DNA of 64,000 nucleotides from CBCXTT01 sp965178295. GTDB taxonomy: Bacteria; Pseudomonadota; Alphaproteobacteria; UBA7879. Location of the stretch: assembly GCA_965178295.1 (NCBI GenBank), contig CBCXTT010000002.1:1-64000 (forward strand), read 5' to 3'. Below the pieces are notes generated by a model. The model saw only the letters and a list, made by a program, of their open reading frames with translations, had not been told where the DNA came from and ran no database searches. Position numbers and translations under genes: made by a program. Below, piece by piece: positions 1 to 9,079 of the stretch (within the stretch, counting starts at the first letter, position 1; every line of letters starts with the position of its first letter).

Positions 1-927
1 GTTCTGTCCTCTATTGCAATCATCATTTGCAGATTCAGTCAAGGCTTGGGCTCCGGGGGTGCTTTTACAGGTCGCATTGTATTTTTACGTGAATCCGCAG
101 TCATTCATACACATCTGAATATCGGTGTCCTTTTATCTATGGGCTTTTTAGGAGCTCTGCTTGGCACTGCATCAACTAGCTTATTCCTTAATCTTGAACA
201 CTTATCTTGGGGCTGGAAAATACCTTATGCCTTAGGCGCACTTCTTGGCATTTCTGCCCTCCTCTTTCGCCATTTTATTTTTGAAACAAATGTTTGGATC
301 GATGCAGAAAAAAGCACAGATAAAATCCCTTTCATCGCATGCGTTAAAAAATACCCTCAACATGTTTTTATCGTTCTCATGTGGGGGATGGCACTTCTGA
401 TGCCGTTTTATCTCATTAACAGCTGGTTGATCGGTATTATGCCTAAGACTTTTAATGCAACACCAAATTTTATTTTGGGCATAACATCAATTGTTATGTT
501 GATTTCAGGCCTGTCGTTTTTATTTTTTTCCTGGTTATCAGGCCGCATGACCTTAATGCGTATGTTAAAATTTTCTTGTATTGCAGGACTGGTACTCTGG
601 GTGAGTTATATTACCGCTGTTTGGATTATGGACATACGCCTCATCATTTTTTGCCAAATATTCAGCGGTATACATGTAGGATTTTCGGGTCTTCCGGTGT
701 TTATACTAAGTCAATCTCTTTTTCCAACAAAATACCGCTACTCAGGATTTTCTGTACCGTTTACGCTTGGACAAGCTCTCATGACTGGCACAACACCATT
801 TTATGCGGAAGTCATTTTCAAAGCAACTAACAGTTATATTGCAACAAGCGGTATTATTACGCTCTCAATAATCCTAATGGCAATATCTTACCTTTTGCTC
901 ACATATAAATCGTGTGGCTCTGGATAG
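1..927 (+). CDS. MFS transporter, MHS (ProP/KgtP-like) family, 5'-truncated by window edge
   Basis: The reading frame is open from base 1, so the start lies outside the window; about 308 C-terminal residues are visible. It is an inner-membrane protein with at least eight hydrophobic helices. The glycine-rich segment RFSQGLGSGGAFTGR matches the helix-4 region of metabolite:proton symporters. WGWKIPYALGALLG matches the conserved stretch before the central loop of the same family. The substrate cannot be read from sequence; osmolytes, dicarboxylates or amino acids are typical. Host-associated alphaproteobacteria often carry several paralogues (family knowledge). It ends at TAG 925-927 and is followed by a long gene-poor stretch. 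Confidence 0.8.
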   Translation, partial: VLSSIAIIICRFSQGLGSGGAFTGRIVFLRESAVIHTHLNIGVLLSMGFLGALLGTASTSLFLNLEHLSWGWKIPYALGALLGISALLFRHFIFETNVWIDAEKSTDKIPFIACVKKYPQHVFIVLMWGMALLMPFYLINSWLIGIMPKTFNATPNFILGITSIVMLISGLSFLFFSWLSGRMTLMRMLKFSCIAGLVLWVSYITAVWIMDIRLIIFCQIFSGIHVGFSGLPVFILSQSLFPTKYRYSGFSVPFTLGQALMTGTTPFYAEVIFKATNSYIATSGIITLSIILMAISYLLLTYKSCGSG

Positions 928-1329
928 CATGCCAATCGCTGAGCAATATTCCATCAGCGCAGGGGGGTCACAAACACCTAGACAGTGATTATTGCGTGGC
1001 CTGATTGCAAGTACTCCCTACTCCTCTGTACACGGAAGATATCACGCAATACTGCTATCATTGTATTGAATGCAATGAGTGGTGCAACGCTTGGGTGGGC
1101 ACGACATAAAATCAGCGCAGGGTTTTTAAGCCGTTGCATACGACTCTAATGCTCTGATATTACAATGCTTAAAGGTGCTCGTTCCATTCCATATTGGTCT
1201 ATAAAACAACAGAAAATAGGATAGACAAGCTCTCGAGTCCTGTGAAAAAATTAGCAAGCCCTTGATGTGTGTAAATCCGAAACAGAGTTATCGAAGCCGC
1301 GGGATCATTGTTTTATTTCTGTGGTGCTC
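928..1329. other. gene-poor stretch
   Basis: I see no supportable gene, RNA or repeat family here. The short open frames on both strands have no ribosome-binding site and no recognisable composition. It ends at a leftward terminator-like hairpin. Confidence 0.4.
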
Positions 1330-1361
1330 AAAAAAACTCACCCCTCCCAAAGAAGAGGGGG
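1330..1361 (-). terminator. putative Rho-independent terminator, leftward
   Basis: Arms CCCCTC (1341-1346) and GAGGGG (1355-1360) form a six-pair GC-rich stem with an 8-base loop. On the minus strand the stem is followed by a run of T (A-run 1330-1336 on the plus strand). No protein gene clearly ends just upstream of it, so it may close a small RNA. Confidence 0.5.
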
Positions 1362-1563
1362 AGAAAATTGCTGCATATTCTAGCGAGTTGTGGTGTTCTG
1401 TCATAAAGTGGCAAGCATCCTCGTTGCAATGGAAATTGGATATATACCAGAGAGCAGATATCTTAACGAGTGCTTGATAACCCCCCCTCACGCATGGATG
1501 TCAGGAACACTCTACCCAATAGCTCAAGGAGCCGCTAGGTGCCTCTGTAAAAACTAAAAATAA

Positions 1564-1592
1564 ACGAGGCATAAGCCTCGTTGATTTAGGGA
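1564..1592 (-). terminator. Rho-independent terminator of the small secreted-peptide gene
   Basis: A perfect 8-bp inverted repeat AACGAGGC/GCCTCGTT separated by ATAA is centred near 1582. On the minus strand it is followed by an AT-rich, T-rich tract. It lies about 50 bases past the stop of the frameshifted small gene at 1640-1848, so it plausibly terminates that transcript. Confidence 0.55.
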
Positions 1593-1639
1593 AAACCTAT
1601 CTACTAAATTCTATTTTGGGGTATTGGAACTTTAGCAGA

Positions 1640-1848
1640 TCAGGTATTTTCTTTAGAAGAAGCTTTCAAAGGGCCTACTTTATCCAAGAAATTCTTATAG
1701 AGCTTGGTACCTCCCTTTCTTACTTCCTTATATTCCTTTCCCTTAAATAAAGGGTAAAGGTTTTTGTCCTTTACGGAGCGCCAAAAGCAACTACAACAGC
1801 ACTTAAAGCAGAAGCATAGGATAAAACAATAGCTGTATGTTTTTTCAT
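1640..1848 (-). pseudogene. small secreted peptide gene with an apparent frameshift
   Basis: On the minus strand, ATG at 1848 follows an AGAGGT Shine-Dalgarno. It opens a 25-residue frame, MKKHTAIVLSYASALSAV and so on, that looks like a signal peptide and stops at TAA after the motif AFGAP. Moving to another frame just there gives about 43 further lysine/tyrosine-rich residues (beginning KDKNLYPLFKG) ending at TGA 1640-1642, then a terminator. I read it as a roughly 68-residue secreted basic peptide broken by one indel. A sequencing error or a true 25-residue leader peptide would look the same. I do not recognise the family. Confidence 0.45.
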
Positions 1849-2138
1849 AGCACTTACCTCTTGTTAGTTTACCCGTTTACAATCCCATCCTACGTACTAA
1901 AAAAAACAAAGTCAATACCATTTTTGATTCATAAAATGATAAATTCGTTTTATGGTGTTTACGCAATCCTCTAAAGCCGTGCTCATAAATTGTTTGCGCT
2001 CGGCATGCAAGTGATTTTTAATGCACAAGAACCATATGGAGTAGAAAAAGTGTTTTTCGATTAACTGTACCCCATATTTTGTGTATGTTGGAATAATCAT
2101 ATTTGTTATGATTGGTGAAAAATATGGGACAATCATAA

Positions 2139-3155
2139 ATGTCGTTAAAAGATTTTACGTTAAACACAACAGAAGCGCAGGTTGTATCTGCTGTTAAAAA
2201 AATGATGAATATAGCAGGTGCTGCGCAATCATTGGGTGTACCCAAAACAACTCTTTCATCTATATTATCCAAGCTAGAGAGAAAGCTAGATAATCAGATT
2301 TTTATTCGCAAACAAGGGTCTGGTGCTGTTATAGTAACAGAATTTGGCCATGAAGTTATTCCAAAACTGGAAAAACTCCTCTGGATTGCCGAGAGCATGG
2401 GGGTAAACGACGCACCAGCAAATGACAAGTACAACACAGGCGCGCTCTCTATTATGTCAACACAAACTATTCTCGAATCTTTTATCTGTCCCTATTTGTT
2501 TGATTTCGTAAATGAGAATCCAGAAATTGATTTAAACCTTCATCAAAAAGATGCGGACTATTTTTTTCAACCACAACCGCATGAATTATTTATTGGTTGC
2601 TGGGAGAATAATACGGAAAACTACTTGTATATCCCCTTTCATAGCTTTAAACAGAAACTGTGGGCTTCAAAGAAGTATTTAGAGGCATTTGGAAACATTA
2701 ATTCGCTAGATGATCTTCCAAAACACCGACTCATACTCATGAAAGGTGTGCTTGAAGACGAGCATTTTAAAGCCAACGACTTTGTCATGCGCCGCCTGGG
2801 CTTGCCTATTTCGAAGGTGAATGTTATTACCGCTGCAGGTCCGCGTGTTTTTGATGTCTTGGCCGAGCAGGGCCTGGGTGTGATAGCGTCATCTTGGGAA
2901 ACGTGCAAACTTAACCACCTTGATGTTGTACCGGTACTGCCAGAACTGGAGGGTGAAGCAGTGCCCCTCTTTCTAAAAATTGATAAACGTTTTATTGAGC
3001 ATCCTTTGGCTCAATATGCTGCCGACTGGATCTTTTCTTGCAGAGACAGGGCGCTCCGCTCCATTGGGGTGGCCCCACAAATAGAGTATATCCCCTTCAG
3101 CCCACAACTCAACGAGCCACAAGGACTGGAGTGTGCACAAAAAAATTCGCGCTAA
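2139..3155 (+). CDS. LysR-family transcriptional regulator
   Basis: A 338-residue protein. Residues about 14-75 form the N-terminal winged helix-turn-helix, with the recognisable pattern AAQSLGVPKTTLSSILSKLE followed by IFIRKQG and T.FG. Residues about 100-305 resemble the LysR substrate-binding domain. The length is normal to slightly long; the last 30 residues are a tail outside the domain. It stands alone, facing no partner gene whose control would reveal the inducer. The ATG at 2139 has no strong Shine-Dalgarno. LysR proteins usually act as tetramers binding upstream of regulated genes, but the target here is unknown. Confidence 0.8.
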   Translation: MSLKDFTLNTTEAQVVSAVKKMMNIAGAAQSLGVPKTTLSSILSKLERKLDNQIFIRKQGSGAVIVTEFGHEVIPKLEKLLWIAESMGVNDAPANDKYNTGALSIMSTQTILESFICPYLFDFVNENPEIDLNLHQKDADYFFQPQPHELFIGCWENNTENYLYIPFHSFKQKLWASKKYLEAFGNINSLDDLPKHRLILMKGVLEDEHFKANDFVMRRLGLPISKVNVITAAGPRVFDVLAEQGLGVIASSWETCKLNHLDVVPVLPELEGEAVPLFLKIDKRFIEHPLAQYAADWIFSCRDRALRSIGVAPQIEYIPFSPQLNEPQGLECAQKNSR

Positions 3156-3226
3156 TATCTCAAAAAAGCTACAAAACACTTGATTTCCTAAATGCACATA
3201 AGTACCGTAGAACGGATTTCGATTTC

Positions 3227-3302
<76 letters not shown>

Positions 3303-3314
3303 ACGGTAACGAGG

Positions 3315-3878
3315 ATGAAAAATATAAAAAATTCACTTATTGGTCAACTCCTGCTTGCACCTCCACAAATTCATGCTGACATATTTGATCAAAGCGTCAT
3401 CCTTGTGTGCTCCCATGATAATGCAGGCGCCTTAGGATTAATCCTTAATCATCCTATAGACGCTATCACATTTATAGAGCTTTTAGCTCATCTGCAGATT
3501 AACTGCGATCAAAACATAAAAGACAAAAAAGTATATTTTGGGGGACCGGTTTCCATGAACCGTGGCTTTGTTCTGCACTCACGCGATGTGCTCCACGACA
3601 CCTCTTCTATCATCTCTGAAGGTATTGCTCTCACATCCAACAGCGCCTTTTTTCATCTCATCAGCAAAAAAACACCTAAACACTGGCGCGTTGCCTTGGG
3701 GTATGCTGGCTGGACCGCGGGACAGCTCGAAGATGAAGTCAAAAATGGTGTCTGGATACAAAGGCCAGCGCAAGAAAATCTCATATTTGAAACCCCTGAC
3801 ACACAACAATGGAAAGCGTCTTTTGAAGAAATGGGAGTAGATCCGTATTTTATCTCACACGAAATAGGTATGGTCTGA
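3315..3878 (+). CDS. AlgH/YqgE (UPF0301, DUF179) family protein
   Basis: 187 residues from ATG 3315, preceded by GAGG. An upstream in-frame ATG at 3291 would overlap the tRNA and is rejected. Family signatures are visible: an N-terminal GQLLLAPP, then VILVCSHDNAGALGLILNHP, YFGGPV in the middle, and ALGYAGWTAGQLEDE near the C-terminus. The family is widespread in proteobacteria; its biochemical role is unsettled. The length matches the family. It faces the leftward oxidase operon tail-to-tail. Confidence 0.88.
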   Translation: MKNIKNSLIGQLLLAPPQIHADIFDQSVILVCSHDNAGALGLILNHPIDAITFIELLAHLQINCDQNIKDKKVYFGGPVSMNRGFVLHSRDVLHDTSSIISEGIALTSNSAFFHLISKKTPKHWRVALGYAGWTAGQLEDEVKNGVWIQRPAQENLIFETPDTQQWKASFEEMGVDPYFISHEIGMV

Positions 3879-3887
3879 AAGCTCTCC

Positions 3888-4343
3888 CTACCAGGTATTA
3901 GACTTTGGGATATCGCCCTTGAACTCCATTAACCGTCGCTGTGTCCCAGGGGATATATCGTCAGGCAAGCAGCATAAGGGACACCATTGGGAGGCAGAAA
4001 TCTCTCCACTACGAATAGGTACTTGGTCAAAATCACGCACGATATATACAATAGGATAATCATCAACCTCCTTATAAACATGGTAGTATACACCAAATAA
4101 ATCAGGTCTCCCCTGAGGTATAACACCCACTTCTTCCCACAACTCTCGAATAACAGCGCGCTCGGGATCCTCTCCGCGATCTACGCCACCACCTGGTATG
4201 TACCAGCCCGGCATATAGGTGTGCTTGATCAACAGCACTTCATCACCTCGCACAACAATAGCGCGTACACCAACAGTGGTATTGCCTAGTATTTTCTGCA
4301 GCCACTTTTGCATTCTCAGCAACATTCTATAAAAAAAATTCAT
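3888..4343 (-). CDS. Nudix hydrolase
   Basis: 151 residues. The Nudix box (residues about 52-75, from GGGVDRGEDPERA through RELWEEVGV) is complete, with the metal-binding REXXEE glutamates present. Family members hydrolyse nucleoside diphosphates linked to another group; the substrate cannot be read here. It is the last gene of the leftward oxidase operon: the ctaG stop TAA abuts its ATG directly, so translation is probably coupled. The hydrophobic N-terminal 20 residues could be a weak membrane or signal segment but look more like an amphipathic lead-in. The functional link to the oxidase is unknown. Confidence 0.85.
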   Translation of the reverse strand: MNFFYRMLLRMQKWLQKILGNTTVGVRAIVVRGDEVLLIKHTYMPGWYIPGGGVDRGEDPERAVIRELWEEVGVIPQGRPDLFGVYYHVYKEVDDYPIVYIVRDFDQVPIRSGEISASQWCPLCCLPDDISPGTQRRLMEFKGDIPKSNTW

Positions 4344-4925
4344 TTAAATCTCCATACGATGTGTTTGTGTTCCCTGAACATTAGAGATCACGTTACCTTT
4401 ATGTCTAAAAAAAGTATAAGACAAAGTTATTGTATGCACATCATTCATATGAGGATCTTCAGTCACTTCAGGATCCAAAAAAAACAACAGGGGCATATCT
4501 ACTGATTGTCCAGGCTCCAATTGTTGCTCCAAAAAGCAAAAACATTCCACCTTCATAAAATATCCACCCGCTTTGTCTGGCGTTACATTATATGTTGCCA
4601 TACCAATAATTGGTTCATCAGAAAAATTTGTGACGTGATAGAGTGCAAAAGCATTTTCTCCCGCACGCACTTTTATCTCTTTTTGAAGTGGCTCAAATCT
4701 CCACGGCAAATCTCCGTTCACATCCGCCGTAAATCGTACCGTAAACACACGATTTTTAATGTCATGCGCAAATCTATCAGTGATTTTAGGGGTGCCCCCA
4801 AATCCTGTTTTTTGGCAAAACATGCGGTATAGTGGTACAGAAGCGAACGAAAAAGCAACCATGGTCGCTACAAGAGCGACCAATATAATTAGTAAGGATG
4901 AATTTGGATCACGTGAATGAGACAC
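4344..4925 (-). CDS. ctaG: cytochrome c oxidase assembly protein CtaG (Cox11)
   Basis: 193 residues. It inserts copper into the CuB site of subunit I of aa3 oxidase. One N-terminal transmembrane helix (residues about 10-30) anchors a periplasmic beta domain. The copper-ligand motif appears as KVECFCF, and FASVPLYRMFCQKTGFGG is typical of the family just after the helix. The start is GTG at 4925; no upstream in-frame ATG is available, and the spacing from the preceding small gene is only a few bases. Its position after ctaB and a tiny membrane protein is the common alphaproteobacterial order. Confidence 0.95.
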   Translation of the reverse strand: MSHSRDPNSSLLIILVALVATMVAFSFASVPLYRMFCQKTGFGGTPKITDRFAHDIKNRVFTVRFTADVNGDLPWRFEPLQKEIKVRAGENAFALYHVTNFSDEPIIGMATYNVTPDKAGGYFMKVECFCFLEQQLEPGQSVDMPLLFFLDPEVTEDPHMNDVHTITLSYTFFRHKGNVISNVQGTQTHRMEI

Positions 4926-4932
4926 AACAATT

Positions 4933-5028
4933 CTACATGCGAATTACGGCAATACCATAGAAAATAACGACGAGCACAAATAGAATGAGCCCCATAACCA
5001 TATTTTTATGCTGTGTATTCTTCGTCAT
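4933..5028 (-). CDS. 31-residue single-span membrane protein of the oxidase operon (CoxF/CtaX-like)
   Basis: This frame is too short for most gene finders. ATG at 5028 shares its A with the TGA stop of ctaB (TGATG), and the gene ends at TAG 4933-4935, 7 bases before ctaG. The 31 residues begin MTKNTQHKN, then one strongly hydrophobic helix (MVMGLILFVLVVIFYGIAVI), then RM. Alphaproteobacteria commonly encode a similar short protein between ctaB and ctaG (family knowledge). This one is at the short end. A role in oxidase assembly is inferred from position only. Confidence 0.75.
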   Translation of the reverse strand: MTKNTQHKNMVMGLILFVLVVIFYGIAVIRM

Positions 5029-5930
5029 CAATTCATCCAATCTAATTGGCACACAATATAATCTACAACCATCGATAAGAAAAGTGCAAACAGATAAAGG
5101 ATAGAGTATACAAAAAGAGCCATAGCGCGTTGCGCATTGTGGTAAACTTTATACGCGTATAACATAAAGATAGCGCTCAAAATAAGAGCGCTGAATAAGT
5201 ATACACAGCCTAACATCTCAAATACACACGGCAATAAAGACGCCAAAAAAAGAAAGGCGCTATATACAAGAATCTGCTTGCAGGTCTCTTTAGCTCCCTG
5301 TACCACAGGCAGCATGGGGATTTTTGCACGCGCATAATCCTCAGATTGTCTCAGCGCTAATGTCCAAAAATGTGGCGGCGTCCACATAAAAATAATTAAA
5401 AAAAGAAGCCATGGCTCTATGCTGAAACTCCCTGTAACGGCTACCCAACCAATCACTGGCGGAAAAGCACCTGCCGCCCCACCAATGACAATATTGTGCG
5501 GTGTATTAGGTTTTAAAATAACAGTGTAGACAAAAACATAGAAGAAAATAGTAAACGCGAGACAAGCAGCAGAGATATAATTCACGGTCAAACCCAACAC
5601 AAAAACTGCACCACAAGAAAGAATTACCCCAAGAGATAGTGCTTCATTTGGTTGCACACGACATCGGGGCAGAGGACGGCTCTGTGTGCGCTTCATTAAC
5701 GTATCAATGGATCGTTCATACCACATATTTAAAGCACCACTCCCCCCTGCTCCAACAGCGATACAAAGAAGTGCAACACACCCAATAAACGGATGAATAG
5801 TCCCGGGTGCCAACAATAACCCCACACCACTCGTAAAAATTGCAAGGGACATGACACGGGGTTTTGTTAATGCCCAATAGTCCTGTACTGTCGACTCAGT
5901 GCCTGGAGATTTTTCTTGTGCTATGGACAT
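5028..5930 (-). CDS. ctaB: protoheme IX farnesyltransferase (heme O synthase)
   Basis: About 300 residues from ATG 5930, overlapping the end of coxA by 10 bases. An earlier in-frame start at 5990 would add 20 residues deep inside coxA. It is a multi-helix UbiA-family prenyltransferase that adds farnesyl to heme B, the first step to heme A. The family signature LTKPRVM lies near residue 21-27. The first aspartate-rich motif NMWYERSIDTLMKRTQSRPLP and the second-motif region RQSEDYARAKIPMLPV are both present. It supplies heme for CoxA encoded upstream. Confidence 0.95.
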   Translation of the reverse strand: MSIAQEKSPGTESTVQDYWALTKPRVMSLAIFTSGVGLLLAPGTIHPFIGCVALLCIAVGAGGSGALNMWYERSIDTLMKRTQSRPLPRCRVQPNEALSLGVILSCGAVFVLGLTVNYISAACLAFTIFFYVFVYTVILKPNTPHNIVIGGAAGAFPPVIGWVAVTGSFSIEPWLLFLIIFMWTPPHFWTLALRQSEDYARAKIPMLPVVQGAKETCKQILVYSAFLFLASLLPCVFEMLGCVYLFSALILSAIFMLYAYKVYHNAQRAMALFVYSILYLFALFLSMVVDYIVCQLDWMN

Positions 5931-7507
5931 TTTTTTATTCGCGGTGAGATTGTAAAACAATGAAACGGCGCTGGAGATGGAAGTGTCCACTCAAGTGTGT
6001 CAGCTCCCTCGCCCCAGGGATTGTTCGGTGCCTTTTTCCCCCAAAATATTGTGTAAAGCATGATAATAACAAACATCATGCCGCCAAATCCAGAAACATA
6101 CGATCCAAGCGATGAGAGTTTGTTCCAGCCAGCATAGGCATCCGGATAATCAGGAATACGGCGCGGCATTCCTGCCAAACCAAGAAAGTGCATCGGCATA
6201 AAAGTAATATTGACACCAACAAAAACCACCCAAAAGTTAAGTTGTCCCCAAAATTCAGGATACATCCGTCCAGACATTTTAGAAATCCAATAATACAGGC
6301 CTGAAAAGATGCCAAAAACAGCACCCAACGACAGCACATAATGCAAGTGTCCCACCACATAATATGTATCGTGCATTGCAACATCAATGCCTCCATTAGA
6401 AAGAACGACACCCGTCAGTCCGCCCATGGTGAAGAGCACAACAAATCCGATCGCAAATAGCATTGGTGTTTTAAAACTAATGGACCCCCCCCACATGGTC
6501 GCAATCCAGCTAAATACTTTAATGCCTGTTGGAATAGCAATGATCATTGTGGCAGCTGTAAAGTACGCTTGCGCGTCCACATCAAGTCCCACAGTAAACA
6601 TATGATGTGCCCAAACAGCTAATCCTACGATACCAATAGAGACCATCGCATAAACCATTCCTAGGTATCCAAATATGGGTTTTTTTGCAAAAGTGGCAAT
6701 CACGTGACTAATAATTCCAAAAGCCGGTAAAATCATGACATATACCTCTGGGTGTCCAAAAAACCAGAATAAGTGCTGAAATAATACTGGATCTCCGCCG
6801 CCCGCTGGATCAAAGAACGAAGTGCCAAAACCACGATCCGTCAACAACATGGTGATTGCGCCGGCCAGCACAGGAACAGTTAACAGCAGTAAGAAAGCTG
6901 TAACTAACATTGCCCATACAAAAAGCGGCATCTTGTGCCATGTCATCCCTGGTGCCCGCATGTTGCATATGGTTGTAATAAAGTTAATCGCACCTGCTAC
7001 AGAAGACACACCTGCCAAATGCAGGCCAAACAGCATAAAATCTGTAGACGGACCAGACTGCCCAAACCCACGTGCACTCAATGGGGGATAAAATGTCCAG
7101 CCTGTCCCCGACCCTGTGTCCGAAAAGAAAGCTAATACTAACAAAGAAAAAGATGGGATGAGAAGCCAGAAGCTAATATTATTGAGTCGGGGAAACGCCA
7201 TATCTGGCGCCCCGATCATAAGAGGTATAAGCCAGTTTCCAAAGCCCCCAATTAGCGCCGGCATCACCATGAAAAAAACCATGATCAGTCCATGCATCGT
7301 CACAACAACATTATACATTTGGTAGTTCGTTCCCAGAAGGCTCGCACCTGGATCCATCAATTGCATGCGAATCACCATAGAAAGCCAGCCTCCAAGAATG
7401 CCACCAATTCCTGCCAAAATAAAATACAACGTCCCAATATCCTTGTGATTTGTGGACAATAACCACCGGCGCCACCCCGTTGGATGATCATGGTACTCTA
7501 CACTCAT
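5921..7507 (-). CDS. coxA: cytochrome c oxidase subunit I (aa3-type)
   Basis: 528 residues with about 12 transmembrane helices; the catalytic subunit of the proton-pumping terminal oxidase. The CuB histidine-tyrosine motif appears as GHPEVY, with the conserved glutamate of the D-channel. The two adjacent CuB histidines are in WAHHMFTVG. The heme a and a3 histidines are in VVGHLHYVLS. These identify an A1-type heme-copper oxidase. It lies 47 bases downstream of coxB, and its 3' end overlaps the ctaB start. No coxC (subunit III) follows at this locus; it must lie elsewhere if present. Confidence 0.97.
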   Translation of the reverse strand: MSVEYHDHPTGWRRWLLSTNHKDIGTLYFILAGIGGILGGWLSMVIRMQLMDPGASLLGTNYQMYNVVVTMHGLIMVFFMVMPALIGGFGNWLIPLMIGAPDMAFPRLNNISFWLLIPSFSLLVLAFFSDTGSGTGWTFYPPLSARGFGQSGPSTDFMLFGLHLAGVSSVAGAINFITTICNMRAPGMTWHKMPLFVWAMLVTAFLLLLTVPVLAGAITMLLTDRGFGTSFFDPAGGGDPVLFQHLFWFFGHPEVYVMILPAFGIISHVIATFAKKPIFGYLGMVYAMVSIGIVGLAVWAHHMFTVGLDVDAQAYFTAATMIIAIPTGIKVFSWIATMWGGSISFKTPMLFAIGFVVLFTMGGLTGVVLSNGGIDVAMHDTYYVVGHLHYVLSLGAVFGIFSGLYYWISKMSGRMYPEFWGQLNFWVVFVGVNITFMPMHFLGLAGMPRRIPDYPDAYAGWNKLSSLGSYVSGFGGMMFVIIMLYTIFWGKKAPNNPWGEGADTLEWTLPSPAPFHCFTISPRIKKCP

Positions 7508-7554
7508 AAAAGTCTCCTTGAATATTGTTTCAAAAATAGCGTCATTGTTCTACT

Positions 7555-8352
7555 TTACGAGAATTGAGACCGCGCGGCTTCGACCCATGTCTCGAATTCT
7601 TCTTCTGGAACTGCCCTCACCTCAATCGGCATAAATCCGTGTTTTGGTCCACAAAGCTCAGAACACTGTCCATAAAAAACACCGGGATAATCCGCTCTAA
7701 ACCACGTTTCATTGATACGCCCTGGCACGGTATCTCTTTTCACGCCAAAGGCAGGAACAGCCCAACTGTGAATCACATCTGCAGACGTTGCAATAATTCG
7801 GATATTTTTTCCAACAGGCACCATCACGGGGTTGTCCACTGCAAGCAAACGTGGTTGACCCGGTTGTAACTCTTCATCAGGGATCATATAGCTATCAAAT
7901 CCAAAATTTCCATGATCTGGGTATTCATAATTCCAGTACCACTGGTGAGAAGTGACTTTGATAGTCATATCTGCTTCATTTGTATGATCCATGAAGTATA
8001 AAAGCCGGAACGATGGAATAGCAATCACAATCAAAATCAATACAGGAATAAGTGTCCAAATAATTTCAACCGTTGTATTGTGAGAAAATTTTTGTGGCAC
8101 TTTATTCGCACTCGCTCGAAAGCGCCAAAGGACGTAGCAAACTAATAAAATAACAGAGCCACCTATACAAGAAATGATTATTAGGAGAAAATCATGAAAG
8201 GCATGCATTCTCACCATCACAGGTGTAGCTGCGGTCTGGAAATTCATTTGCCACGGAACAGCCATACCTTTTGCTGAAACGGAAGGTATGGAAGTTAGGA
8301 GAAAGAGAGACATGCCAAAAAGACCTATGATTCGGTAAAATATTTTAGACAT
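7555..8352 (-). CDS. coxB: cytochrome c oxidase subunit II
   Basis: 265 residues. An N-terminal signal peptide (about 1-27) and two transmembrane helices (about 50-72 and 95-115) precede the periplasmic cupredoxin domain. The binuclear CuA site is intact: SADVIHSW supplies the first histidine, and CSELCGPKHGFM supplies two cysteines, a histidine and a methionine. The aromatic cytochrome c entry patch HQWYWNYEYPD is present. It is the first gene of the leftward oxidase operon and is divergent from the esterase at 8438 with an 85-base gap that should hold both promoters. Confidence 0.97.
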   Translation of the reverse strand: MSKIFYRIIGLFGMSLFLLTSIPSVSAKGMAVPWQMNFQTAATPVMVRMHAFHDFLLIIISCIGGSVILLVCYVLWRFRASANKVPQKFSHNTTVEIIWTLIPVLILIVIAIPSFRLLYFMDHTNEADMTIKVTSHQWYWNYEYPDHGNFGFDSYMIPDEELQPGQPRLLAVDNPVMVPVGKNIRIIATSADVIHSWAVPAFGVKRDTVPGRINETWFRADYPGVFYGQCSELCGPKHGFMPIEVRAVPEEEFETWVEAARSQFS

Positions 8353-8437
8353 TTTCCCTATATCTCTTTTTTATTTTCTACAGATAAGATAAGGTATTTA
8401 AATAACATTATCAACGGATAAATAAGGCACATTATAC

Positions 8438-9079
8438 ATGGAAGAACAGGCGAAAATCATTGCCCCAGCACAATCTCCCCATTCTCTGGTTGTGTTGATG
8501 CATGGCTATGGGTCTAATGGGGATGATGTAATTCAGTTAGGGCATCATTGGTCACATGACTTGCCCAATACTGTTTTTATTGCGCCGAATGCGCCAGAAT
8601 GCTGCCCACACGCCTCAAACGGTTACCAATGGTATGATTTGGCCGATACATCTCCAGCAGTGCTCAAAAATGGTCTTGACATGATATCCCCACATCTTAG
8701 AACCTTTATCCAAGATCAACAAAAGAAATATGATGTTTCTCCAGAAAAAACTGCCTGCGTTGGTTTTTCTCAAGGCACAGCTGTAGCTCTCAATTTGCTC
8801 CGAGAATCAGACCTAATGTGTTGCAGTATATTAGGTTATGCTGGAGAGCTTACCATCCCCCCAACAGAGTACCACGCGACACGCATACAACTCATCCATG
8901 GTGAGGCGGACAATGTTGTGCCAGTGGAGCGCTCAAAACTTGGTGATCAAACGCTCAGAAAGTTAGGCTACGATGTCCATCTTCATCTCATACCGTCCTT
9001 AGGCCATAGAATCGACAAAACAGCGCTCAACATTGGCAGCGCCTTTTTAATACAAAACTTAGCACGAAAGAAAAAATGA
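8438..9079 (+). CDS. alpha/beta hydrolase, phospholipase/carboxylesterase family
   Basis: 213 residues. The catalytic triad is visible: Ser111 in GFSQG, Asp158 in HGEADNVVP, His190 in LGHRID. The HGYG oxyanion segment lies at 22-25. Family members are cytoplasmic esterases or lysophospholipases related to YpfH. It opens the run of overlapping lysine-pathway genes: its TGA overlaps the asd ATG as ATGA. A link to the pathway is not obvious; it may simply be the promoter-proximal gene. Confidence 0.85.
   Translation: MEEQAKIIAPAQSPHSLVVLMHGYGSNGDDVIQLGHHWSHDLPNTVFIAPNAPECCPHASNGYQWYDLADTSPAVLKNGLDMISPHLRTFIQDQQKKYDVSPEKTACVGFSQGTAVALNLLRESDLMCCSILGYAGELTIPPTEYHATRIQLIHGEADNVVPVERSKLGDQTLRKLGYDVHLHLIPSLGHRIDKTALNIGSAFLIQNLARKKK

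Noticed and set aside
1288..1491. 67-codon minus-strand frame
   Set aside because: It runs through a terminator-like hairpin, has no Shine-Dalgarno and no recognisable composition.
5931..5990. Upstream start for ctaB
   Set aside because: It would place 20 extra unconserved residues inside the coxA coding sequence; ATG 5930 fits the family length.
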